A DNA stretch of 64,000 bases from Hyaloscypha bicolor E (Eukaryota; Ascomycota; Leotiomycetes; Helotiales; Hyaloscyphaceae). A program made the position numbers and the translations under genes. Under the pieces are notes generated by a model. The model worked only from the letters and a program-made list of their open reading frames with translations, was not told the DNA's origin and made no database searches. The stretch spans positions 1,147,308 through 1,211,307 of the forward strand of contig NW_020194684.1 in the NCBI RefSeq assembly GCF_002865645.1. Reading direction: 5' to 3'. Numbering within the stretch: the first letter of the stretch is position 1; every line of letters begins with the position of its first letter. Shown here piece after piece: positions 9,537 through 18,553 of this stretch.

Positions 9537-11801
9537 ATGGAGTTGTGTGCCGATTGCGACAAGATCGATTTCCATGCTGCAGGGCTACATGCTCCTGGCG
9601 ATCCAGACTACAACTTTTTCTCTCTAGATGATGTTCCTCTCTTGGACGTAATGGCAAGACAGGACGAGTGCTTTCTGTGTGGAATAGTGACTAGAACGTT
9701 TACGGAATGGGAGCAGGCAGCCTATGGGGGGTTCGGACGCCTTCACCTTGAGGAAGCAAGAGTTAGCTTCGCGGCTGAGAGAACTAAGACGTTGCACGAG
9801 ATCGAGGATAATGAGTTAGGTGAGATTAATGAGTCAGATGAGGATGGAGACAAAGGAGAAGTCAACAACGATAATAACGATAACGATGGCAATAATGACG
9901 ATGGCGATCGTGACGAGTCGCCAATGGATTTTCCCAGCCTTTTCAGGATTTCAGTCTCGTACACAGTCAGGGATCCGGAAGGCAACGGGTGGATTGGACC
10001 CAACGCGGTCTTTCAAAAGTGCGCCACTGAAGTCAATAATGTGGCTTCCATATTCAACAACACCTCTTCCAATGAGTGGCCAGACCACAAGGAGCCATAT
10101 CTCGGACGGATAAGGCCGCTTGTCGCAGATTGTCGTCTCTTCAGGAGATGGAAAGATTATTGCATTAGTTCCCACGGCACGAAATGTTGGGCGCCATTCA
10201 ATGGACCTACGGCATTTCGAATTCGCCTAATCGAGGTGAAACAAGAATGCGTTGTTGAACTTACGGAAAAGGCCGAGTGGGTCGCTCTCAGCTATCTTTG
10301 GGGCAAATCCAAAAATTTGACTCTAAAGAAGGAATCTCTTGACCAATTCAAGACTCCCGGCTTTCTATCTCGTGACAGGGTTCCAAAAACCATCTATGAC
10401 GCTATGATCCTGGCGGACGCAATTGGCGAGAAATACCTCTGGGTTGATAGCATCTGCATTGTGCAAGATGACGATTTGGAGAAAATGGAATTCATTCCCC
10501 GTATGGATGCAATATACCGTCACTCAATATTGACTATAATCGATGCTGCGGGTAGCGATTCTCAAAGTGGACTTCCAGGGATGCATGACGGAACTCGAAC
10601 CCAAGTTCAAACACCTTTTACTATAAAAGGTGTAACTCTCGTTCGAACGGTGGACCCGATAAATATAAATAGCGTTGGTTATTTGGCCGAATCCAATTGG
10701 AATACCAGAGGCTGGACATTTCAGGAAGGAATGCTATCTCCACGAGCCCTTATCTTCACAAAGGAGCAAGTGTACTGGCAGTGCAGCCAGGCATCATGGT
10801 GTGAAGATGGTTTCTGGGAATGTCCAAATTCGCCAACCATCTACCGTCATGGTTTGGTAGATGAGCTGCGCAATATATGGTCTTCAAATCCGAACCTTGT
10901 CGAGAAGCGATATCGTCAACTAGTTGAGATATACTCCCAGCGGAAATTGTCCTACGAAAGCGATGGACTTGACGCATTCAAAGGAATTCTCGAGAGTCTG
11001 AAACAAATATCTGGTCTTGAGTTTCTGTGGGGGCTACCAACATTTTATCTCGGAGCAGCTTTGACATGGCCAGCACATGATGAGGCGATACAAGTGAGAA
11101 GACGAATTGGTTTGTGCAAATACAGCGATTCGTCAGGCAACATTTTCGAATGTCCCTTTCCGAGCTGGTCTTGGGTAGGCTGGGTAGGAAAGATTCATTT
11201 TGAAGAGGTTTTCGGAACTTTGACTTCGAGGCACGCTAGTCTTGTCTTCCATAAGATCCACCCTGATGGTGCTACGGAAATCATACAGCAAAACTTAGAA
11301 TTCAAAGAAAAGTACGCAAGCCGTCGATGGAACAAGGAAGAACCAGATATTCCCAAACCAGACTGGAGGGATGAATCACAGACGATGATCACGAGAAGTG
11401 ACGTTCCCGTCTCCGTATTTTCGCGGAATGTTTCGACCATTGTTCTCGGATTCTGGAGCAGTACTGCTGTCGTGACTGTGCAGTATAAACATGACGGTAG
11501 AGATTGGGATTTTGATATAAAAAACAAAGATCCAAAGGTTCTTCAGAATGAGGTGGAATTCCGAGCTCAGTGGGGCCAAATTCCACGGCACCCAATAGAG
11601 ATGGAATCCGAGCTTGTTAGGTTTATCATAATCGGTCGATGTACTTTATCTGCTGCGAGGGCGAAAGAAGAACTAATTGCTATTATGGCAGACCTTGAGA
11701 CAGATGAAGGTTTAACGTATCGCCGGGCAATAGTCAGTATTCGGGAATCGGAATGGAATAAACTTGAGGGTAAGGTATGGAATAGGATATTCTTAGCTTA
11801 A
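9537..11801 (+). CDS. HET-domain protein (heterokaryon-incompatibility family)
   Basis: An intact, intronless 754-residue frame, the only clearly functional-looking gene in the window. The HET domain is in the middle: VALSYLWG at residues 249-256, WVDSICIVQ at 302-310, the IDAAGSDSQSGLPG segment, and RGWTFQE at 391-397, all in the expected order. The N-terminus has paired CxxC motifs (C4/C7 and C45/C48) around a conserved-looking IDF, as in many HET proteins; metal binding is inferred. Residues about 95-128 are a very acidic Asp/Asn/Glu linker. HET domains act in non-self recognition, where incompatible partners trigger localised cell death; this protein's partner is unknown, as no NLR, ankyrin or WD repeats are fused to it. 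The start is supported by a good context (CAAATGG) and by the CxxC pair beginning at residue 4. Its composition shows no RIP. The stop codon lies inside the target duplication of a MITE. Confidence 0.92.
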   Translation: MELCADCDKIDFHAAGLHAPGDPDYNFFSLDDVPLLDVMARQDECFLCGIVTRTFTEWEQAAYGGFGRLHLEEARVSFAAERTKTLHEIEDNELGEINESDEDGDKGEVNNDNNDNDGNNDDGDRDESPMDFPSLFRISVSYTVRDPEGNGWIGPNAVFQKCATEVNNVASIFNNTSSNEWPDHKEPYLGRIRPLVADCRLFRRWKDYCISSHGTKCWAPFNGPTAFRIRLIEVKQECVVELTEKAEWVALSYLWGKSKNLTLKKESLDQFKTPGFLSRDRVPKTIYDAMILADAIGEKYLWVDSICIVQDDDLEKMEFIPRMDAIYRHSILTIIDAAGSDSQSGLPGMHDGTRTQVQTPFTIKGVTLVRTVDPININSVGYLAESNWNTRGWTFQEGMLSPRALIFTKEQVYWQCSQASWCEDGFWECPNSPTIYRHGLVDELRNIWSSNPNLVEKRYRQLVEIYSQRKLSYESDGLDAFKGILESLKQISGLEFLWGLPTFYLGAALTWPAHDEAIQVRRRIGLCKYSDSSGNIFECPFPSWSWVGWVGKIHFEEVFGTLTSRHASLVFHKIHPDGATEIIQQNLEFKEKYASRRWNKEEPDIPKPDWRDESQTMITRSDVPVSVFSRNVSTIVLGFWSSTAVVTVQYKHDGRDWDFDIKNKDPKVLQNEVEFRAQWGQIPRHPIEMESELVRFIIIGRCTLSAARAKEELIAIMADLETDEGLTYRRAIVSIRESEWNKLEGKVWNRIFLA

Positions 11802-11804
11802 ACC

Positions 11805-11949
11805 CAGTATGGGAAAAGAGTAGAGTAGAGTAGAGTAGAGTAGAGTAGTGAGTCCTACTCATACTCTACTCGAGTACAATATTACGCTTCTCAAACTCTA
11901 CTCTACTCTAGAGTTACTTGAGTAGCTTGAGTAGTTTTTTCCCACACTG
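11805..11949. mobile_element. hAT-type MITE (145 bp) at the HET stop codon, with GAGTA microsatellite ends
   Basis: Terminal inverted repeats CAGTATGGGAAAA (from 11805) and TTTTTTCCCACACTG (to 11949) flank a core of (GAGTA)n, about 11818-11848, and its inverted form (CTACT)n. The core can fold back on itself. An exact 8-bp duplication, CTTAAACC, stands on both sides (11797-11804 and 11950-11957). An 8-bp TSD with TIRs starting CAG is typical of the hAT superfamily. The HET stop TAA (11799-11801) lies within the left duplication, so insertion left the protein end unchanged. It has no coding capacity and would need a transposase supplied in trans. Confidence 0.85.
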
Positions 11950-11960
11950 CTTAAACCTAA

Positions 11961-12232
11961 CGAGCCTACCACCGTAGGTCTGTGCGCTCAGGGCATTTTT
12001 CAGGCATTTTCAGGCATCGCGAATTCGCTTACAGGGCTTTCGAAAACTAAAGTCTCTCTAATCACTTAAAAGTTATAAGACAACGGAGAATAATTATAAC
12101 TTGATATTTGGGATCTGAAAACTAAAGTAACCGAAGTGTGATTTGATTAATTAATATTTGAGTATTTAAAGGTTTAAATTTTTATTTGTCACTAATATAC
12201 CCTGAGCGCACAGACTTACGGTGGTAGGCTCG
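11961..12232. mobile_element. MITE (272 bp) with 33-bp TIRs and TAA target duplication
   Basis: The left TIR (11961-11993, starting CGAGCCTACCACCGTA) and right TIR (12200-12232) are inverted copies with one G/A mismatch. TAA flanks both sides (11958-11960 and 12233-12235). A 3-bp TWA duplication suggests PIF/Harbinger (Tourist-like), although an unaligned TA duplication of the Tc1/mariner type is an alternative reading. Just inside the left TIR is a short CAGGCATTTT tandem repeat. No open frame. It begins three bases after the TSD of the preceding MITE. Confidence 0.8.
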
Positions 12233-12235
12233 TAA

Positions 12236-12811
12236 CCAAGATAGGCTAGTATTCGAACCTCCGCTATAATGCTATGTTATATTGCGAGAAGAATCTGCCC
12301 TAAGAGATTAAAGGTTGTGTTTTTAGGGGATCCTGTTTAGGCTCCCTAGGAGCCGCCTTATGCCCCCCCCCCCCCTCCTCTTCCCCACAAACATAGTCGT
12401 GTAGAGTCAGGAACTTTCGCACGTCAGAACCGAATAGTAAGTAAATTATAATTGGTCACTAGAAGAGAGAGCAGGAACGTGTCAGATTGTTGGAAAAGGT
12501 TTCATATTTATGTAAGAGTGTTGCGTCGTATGGGTATAAAAGATTGATATTTAAGCTGGAGATCTAGGTGTTGAGGAAGAAGTGAGACCTTATATGCACC
12601 TGAAAGTAGGGCCAATCTCGTGTAGCCTACACATGATATCCAACTAACGGAGCGTTGCGTTCGTCGGGGTCGATACAGTTTGCCGGTGACTTGTTGGTTT
12701 CGCTCGTCGATGTCGATGCAGTCTGCTCATAAGTCGATTGATACCGAACAAAACACCTCGGAAACTCGAGGTTCTGACCTCCATTTTCTGAGGGGTTTCG
12801 TTTTGCGCTAG
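12236..12811. other. Unmutated spacer with poly-C run and short direct repeat
   Basis: No gene seen. Contains a C13 run (12363-12375) and an imperfect 23-bp direct repeat, TCGTCGRKGTCGATRCAGTY followed by TGC, at 12661 and 12704 (four mismatches, 43 bp apart). A TATA-like GGGTATAAAAG lies near 12530-12542. Composition is normal for the island. Confidence 0.5.
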
Positions 12812-12813
12812 TA

Positions 12814-13352
12814 ATAGTCGGACTTCACGTCACGCTAAAGGGGCCCTTCCCTTTAGTCGGGGAAAGCGAGTTGGCCCGCGAAAGCGAGATGGCCTGTTTC
12901 GGCCTTTTTTGCCTTCTAAAAAACAATATTAGAAACTAGCTATAGAAAATCTAATTAATACATTTTATTCGCGATCTTATAGTTACCTATCGCATACTTA
13001 AGGGCTAAAGTTTTAAGTAAAAGAATAAAAATTTATAATTAAGCAAAAGTTATAGGTCTAATATTTGCGAAATGGTCGCAAACAAATAATTCTTACGATT
13101 TTTGTATTTCTCGCAATTTTATTATTAAAACCTTAATAATTCTCTACCCACATCTTTTTTTAAGATTTAGAGAATCGTATCCAGTTTATAAGGCTTATAT
13201 TTTTAATTCTACTACTTAGAATTATTTAAAAAGGTTAACGTTTCAAGTTATTAAGGATTTTATTTGGCGCGGGCCATCTCGCTTTCGCGGGCCAACTCGC
13301 TTTCCCCGACTAAAGGGAAGGGCCCCTTTAACGTGACGTGAAGTCCGACTAT
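12814..13352. mobile_element. Non-autonomous TIR element (539 bp) with 81-bp TIRs and TA target duplication
   Basis: The left TIR 12814-12894 (starting ATAGTCGGACTTCACGTCAC) is an inverted copy of 13272-13352 with one C/T mismatch. TA lies on both sides (12812-12813 and 13353-13354), which suggests the Tc1/mariner (including pogo) superfamily. Each TIR contains a short internal direct repeat of the type GAAAGCGAGWTGGCC. The 380-bp middle is AT-rich with no open frame, while the TIRs are GC-rich. No transposase is present. Confidence 0.85.
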
Positions 13353-13354
13353 TA

Positions 13355-13600
13355 GGCTCAATACGGCTGAGCAGGAGGCAACCCATTTGGGCTCCTCGGC
13401 TACAACTGCCGCTAGGTAAAATTGGAAAAATGATTTCTTTCGGAGCCAATTCTGGACCCTCGTCAAGTAGAGCCGTACCTCCCGCTTACTGAACTCCACA
13501 AATTCGACCTTATCGCATGCGAATTCATAGCGTAAATCTATTTATAATTCTTTTGTCTTCTCTCTTTTGAAGCCGCCCTTAAATACACACAATATTTCTC
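13355..13600 (-). other. End of the unmutated island; possible gene fragment
   Basis: On the minus strand a frame starts at an ATG at 13499 and reads MEFSKREVRLYLTRVQNW, then hydrophobic residues, to about 13360, where it runs into the TIR of the 539-bp element. It looks protein-like but is short and unrecognised; it may be an exon interrupted by that element. After about 13540 the sequence grades into AT-rich DNA. Confidence 0.25.
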
Positions 13601-14179
13601 TATAATAGCGAGTAATATATAATCTTATATTATTCCGGAAAGTTCGAAAAAACAATATATATTTTCATGTATTAACGTTTAGTACTTTTTACAAATATAT
13701 TAGTACTTATCCGAAACAAGACATAATTCTCTTAGTAATAAAATTGTGCCAGAAAATGGAAATATAAAGCCTAATACCTCTTTTAAATAAGGTATTATTT
13801 ATATAAAACTAAGCAATATTACTATAATATAATAATAATAATAATATTAAGGGTTATAATAACTAATATATTTAATAGTAATGTAAAATTTATATAAATA
13901 CGGGATTATATTACTAAATAATTTTATATAAGTAAAATAAGGCAAGTAAACTTATTTTAATATCTGAGTTATATTAATAAAAGTTATTATTATACTTGCT
14001 ATTTATTATAAAATTCTTGTAATTATAAAACTAGGCCAAAAAACTAGCTATAATTAAATTTAATAAAAGAATTATATAAGTAATATAAGGTAAATTCATT
14101 TTAGTAGCAAGTTATATTAATAAAGAAATTATAATATAATTATTAATATAGCTATTATATTTGGAATTAAATAATCTCG

Positions 14180-14390
14180 TATTATATATATAACTCGACT
14201 AGTAAACTAGTTCTAATTAGGCTTAGTAGATTTAGAGAAAGTATATTAATATTATAATATTATATTTTCTGTTTCTAAATATTAATTACTTTATTAATAA
14301 ATACAAATAGTATTTTATAACTATATAATAGTACTATATATTACTAGTAAATTAATACTAATTAGTTAATATTTATAAATTAGAAAGAAT
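14180..14390 (+). repeat. LTR-like direct repeat, copy 1
   Basis: Contains ACTCGACTAGTAAACTAGTT (from 14193) and continues for about 200 bp in register with 15948-16158, at an offset of 1768 bp. Differences are mostly A/G and C/T. It could be the left LTR of a roughly 2-kb retroelement remnant or one copy of a dispersed repeat. RIP would have turned TG...CA ends into TA...TA, so the ends cannot be fixed. Confidence 0.6.
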
Positions 14391-15852
14391 TAAGTAATAC
14401 TTGCCTAAAATTCGGTTTCTTAAAAGCAAAGCTATTTTTTATATTAAAGAAAAGAAATAAATTTTATAATAAAAATATTTAAAAACTTATAATAATATTA
14501 TAATAGATTATATATTAAATAACTTTAATTATTATATTAAAAAGTTAAAGACATAAGAATTAATTATAAATTAATTTATTATTTTATTATATTATAATAA
14601 TAAAATTAATCTAATATTTAAATATTTAAAGTTTAATAAATCTTATATATTAAAAATATTAAGCTAAAAAGTAAAAAAGAAAAAAATGCCTTAACTTTTA
14701 ATTATATTTTACTTAAGCTTTTTAATTTAATTCCTTATTTTAAACTTATTTCTTAATTCTTATTTTTAATAAATTATATAATTATATTAATTCTTATATT
14801 ATTTTTTCTTAAAAAAACATTTAAATACTTTTATTTAAGAAACTATTTAAGTATAAAGAAAGAAAAAAGTTATAATAAATTATTTTATTTTATTTAATTT
14901 TAATAACTTATTTAAATATAAAGTATAGTTTAGACTTTACTAAAATAATTTAATTTCTAATATAATTTAGTTAGTTTTTTTATATTTATTACTTATATTA
15001 TATTTATATTTACTTTAATAATATTATTTAGAAATATTATATAAGTTATAACTAATATTAAATCTATTATTATTAAGTATTTATTAAATAAATATAATAA
15101 ATTAAGAATATTTATTAAAATAATCTTTAATATAAATAACTTATTTATTATTTTTCTTATTTAGAATAATAATACTTAATTTAATTTAATTTCTCTTAAA
15201 TTATTTAATTTTAAATTTTATTTTATTAAGCTTATTATAAGTATTTTTGCATTATTTACTAAATATAATAACTTTTATTTTAAGGCTAATTACTTGAATT
15301 ATTTTCTCGTAAAATCTTATAGCTTTAAGCTTTAAGATTTTTTTAATAACTTTTTAATTTTTTTAATAATAAATTTTATAAAAGTTTCAAGTATAATATT
15401 AAAAGTAATATAAGTTATATTTTATATATTAATTTATTTTTAAGAAAAAGCATTATTATTTTTATTTATAAAAGTAATTTTATTAGTAATTTTATTATTA
15501 TTTATAATTTTATTATAATTATAATTTTATTAATAATTAAAGTTATAAAAGTTAAAGTAATTAAAAAGATTTCTTTTAATATTTTAATAATATTTACTTT
15601 TAGTTTAGTTTTAAGAATTTACTTTTTTAAGTAATTTGCTTAAATAATAAAATATATTATAATATAATAAAAATTTTTTTTATTTAAATTTCTAAAACTA
15701 AAAATAAGTATTAATATTATAAAATAAAGGAGATATATTAGAGTTTAAATAAAACTTATAAAATATTTAGATTTTTTTCTTTTTTTCTAATTATATAAGC
15801 TTTATTATTAAAATTTATTATTATTTAAATAATTATTAATATAACTATAGCT

Positions 15853-15908
15853 ATAAATAATAGAATATAAATAATAGAATATAAATAATAGAATATAAAT
15901 AATAAAAT
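15853..15908 (+). repeat. 14-bp tandem repeat, four copies
   Basis: ATAAATAATAGAAT repeated at 15853, 15867 and 15881, with a fourth copy at 15895 carrying A for G. It lies just upstream of the second LTR-like repeat. Confidence 0.8.
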
Positions 15909-15947
15909 ATAAGTAATATTTATTATATAACTAGTTATATAACTTTA

Positions 15948-16158
15948 TATTATATATATAACTCGACTAGTAAACTAGTTTTAATTAGGCTTAGTAAATT
16001 TAAGGAAAATATATTAATATTATAATATTATACTTTTTATTTTTAAATAATAATTACTTTACTAATTATATAACTAATATTTTATATATATTATATAATA
16101 GTATTATATATTATTAGTAAACTAATACTAATTAGTTTATATATATAAATTAAAGAAG
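15948..16158 (+). repeat. LTR-like direct repeat, copy 2
   Basis: Matches 14180-14390 in the same orientation, beginning with ATATATAACTCGACTAGTAA. Similarity fades after about 16158. The 1.56 kb between the copies has no readable gene. Confidence 0.6.
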
Positions 16159-17630
16159 ATTTTAGTTTAGTTCTAAAAGTATTTAATAGCCTAAAATAAA
16201 GCTAGTCTATTTTATATTAAAGAAGGAATTTATTTATTAACTTTATAAAAGCAAAAAATAGCTTATAAAGAAAATATTTAGGTTTTACTAATTAATAAGT
16301 AATTAATAAGTAATTAATTATTTAATTATTTAATTCTTAAAATATATAATAGTTTTTAATTTATTATATATTAAAGAACTTTATATATATATAATTATTA
16401 ATATAATTATTAATAAATATAATTTAAAGGCTTTTAAAAATAAAAGTATAACTTTATTTAGTAATATATCTTTAAATATATATAATAAATTAATAACTAA
16501 TTTTTAAATTTAAATTTAAATATAATTATAATATATTTTAAACTAAATCTAATATCTCGAATATTAGTATAATTAATTCCGATTTTAATAACTCGAATAT
16601 ATTATTAATTTTTTATTTTTTAAAATAAAGAATAAATTAATAACTTATTTTAAATTTTTTTTTTAAAAAAAAAGTAAATAAACTTTACTTAAATTTTATT
16701 AAATAATTCTCTAATATTCTCTTAATATTTTTTAATATATTAATATTAATATATATATATATATAAATTAAGCCCTGAAATTATTAGAAATCTAATATTA
16801 TTAGATTTTCTATTTTAGTTTTAATAGCTAAGAAATATTTAGAAATTTCGGCTTTTTTAATTACTAATAAAAGATTTTTTTTAAAATACTCTTATTATAT
16901 CTAAATTATATAATAGATTTAATAAAAATACTTTTAAGATAATATCTTATTTAAAAAGCTAGAAATTATTTAAAAAATAAATTAAAAGAAGCTAAAAAGA
17001 AAAGAAAAAATAAATAAAAATTTTAAGAAAAATAATTAGTTTATTATTATAGAAAATTAGTATTTAAGTAATTTTATATAAGTATTAGTTTAGCTTATAT
17101 AAAGCTATTTAATATATATCTTAGTTTATTTTTTTAAAATTTAAAATTTATATTAATATATTAGAATTATATAATTTTTATATAATTATTTAAAATAATA
17201 ATTATTTATTATTTATAAATAAGTTAAATAATTTAAATAATTCTTTAATATATTAATTATATCTTTTATTTATATTTTAATTAATTAATATTATTAAAAA
17301 CTTTTTATTATTATTATATAATACTTAAATTTAAATTTAAATTTCTTAAATATAATAAATAATTATTTATAAAAAATCCGTATTTTTTTTATATAATTTG
17401 TTTTTATTTAATTATTAATAATTCTTAAATATAAATATATAATATTTATTTTATAAATAATAAATATTAAAGTAATTATAATATTAAATATTTATTTTAG
17501 AAGCTAAATTAAGCTCTAATATAATATTTTTAATAAATAATTTATTTAATATAACTTTAATTTATTAATTTAATAATTTTAAATAAAGTAATTTTTAATT
17601 TATTTATTTATAAATAAAAATAAAAGTAAA

Positions 17631-18553
17631 TGACCAGACGGCAAGCCCGCTTCAGGAAACCGTAACCCCCCGCATTAGGCAAGGCGCGCACACGGGCCGG
17701 CCGCCGCTTTCGCGGAATATAAAAATCTCGCAACTCCATTGCTCGCTCCTTTCCCTTCTTCCTTCCTTTTCAATAGCCTAATAACCTCCGCCTCGCAACG
17801 CTCGGTGCTTGTTCTTTATACGTATTCGGCCCTTCTGCCTAGAATCCTACCCTTTCCCGCCAGGCTCCCCTAATTAGCCACGCCGCAGCTGAGAAGACCG
17901 CACTAGCAAGGTACGGGGCAGCTTTAACCAGAATCCGCAATTACCCCCTCCAGCCTTAATACTACTAAGTAGCTATAATACGAATCCCCTTATATATACG
18001 CCTCGTATTAACCGAGTTACAAGCTCGACAGCATCCAGACCCTCTTGCAATCTGCCTTATCGTCGCACCATTACCGCCTCGCACTATAGCGCACTCCGGA
18101 GACTGAGACGCCGTAAACAAGGCCTGCCCTCGTTATAATATAATAGCCAGTCACAGAAATACCTCAAGATAATACGGCCTGTCTTCTGCCTAGCTATACC
18201 CCAGATACTGCAGGTAAATAATGCGTTAGGAGCGTCCTAGTAAGTTTCCCCCTTACCGCAGTATATATCGTATTTATTCTAATTGCGTAGCCCTGGGCTA
18301 ATTCGAGGCGGCAGGATTATTACAAGGGCTCTACTAGTAGAATTTCCTTAGAAGATCTACTAAGGATCCGCTAATTAGACTGCGCCAGCTATAGAATTAG
18401 TAGCTAAGACGCCGGGCGACAGAAAAGACCTGGAGAATATACCAGTCTACTAGTCTGCCTAAAGCCCTCGGACAGGCAGAGAGGGCAATATCCGAAGTCA
18501 TATACCCCCCCTCCTTATATAATAATTATCGCTTCTTCCTGCTTAGCTTTTTA
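17631..18553 (+). promoter_or_regulatory. GC-richer leader with TATA and pyrimidine tract upstream of a decayed gene
   Basis: Composition changes sharply from nearly pure A/T to balanced at about 17631. A TATA-like GAATATAAAAATCTCG (about 17716-17731) is followed by a CT-rich run (about 17745-17770), the usual order of a fungal promoter and transcription start. The rest to 18553 is less mutated than its surroundings but has no long open frame, so it may be a 5' leader or intron-bearing leader of the gene starting at 18554. It could equally be the 5' UTR of a retroelement. Confidence 0.35.

Larger units (their letters stand above)
13601..17630. other. Extremely AT-rich decayed DNA
   Basis: About 4 kb made almost only of A and T by eye, with very few C or G outside isolated CTCG or GGC clusters. 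No gene is readable on either strand. It contains an LTR-like direct repeat pair (14180-14390 and 15948-16158) and a 14-bp tandem repeat. It ends abruptly at about 17630 where GC-richer sequence begins. Confidence 0.7.

Noticed and set aside
9743..11595. Short overlapping frames on both strands inside the HET gene (for example 9743-10003, 11195-11527, 10675-10860)
   Set aside because: They are shadow frames of the HET coding sequence with no protein family pattern of their own.
12240..12275. TTCGAA T-loop-like motif (minus strand GAGGTTCGAATAC)
   Set aside because: Stem bases do not pair and no D or anticodon arm follows.
12490..12650. Possible solo copia-type LTR (TGTTGGAA ... ATCCAAC with a TATAAAAG inside)
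   Set aside because: The end does not complete the inverted TTCCAACA, and no flanking target duplication was found.
13243..13449. Minus-strand frames across 13243-13499 as a complete gene
   Set aside because: Their C-terminal half is the TIR of the 539-bp element, so only the outer part could be native coding sequence.
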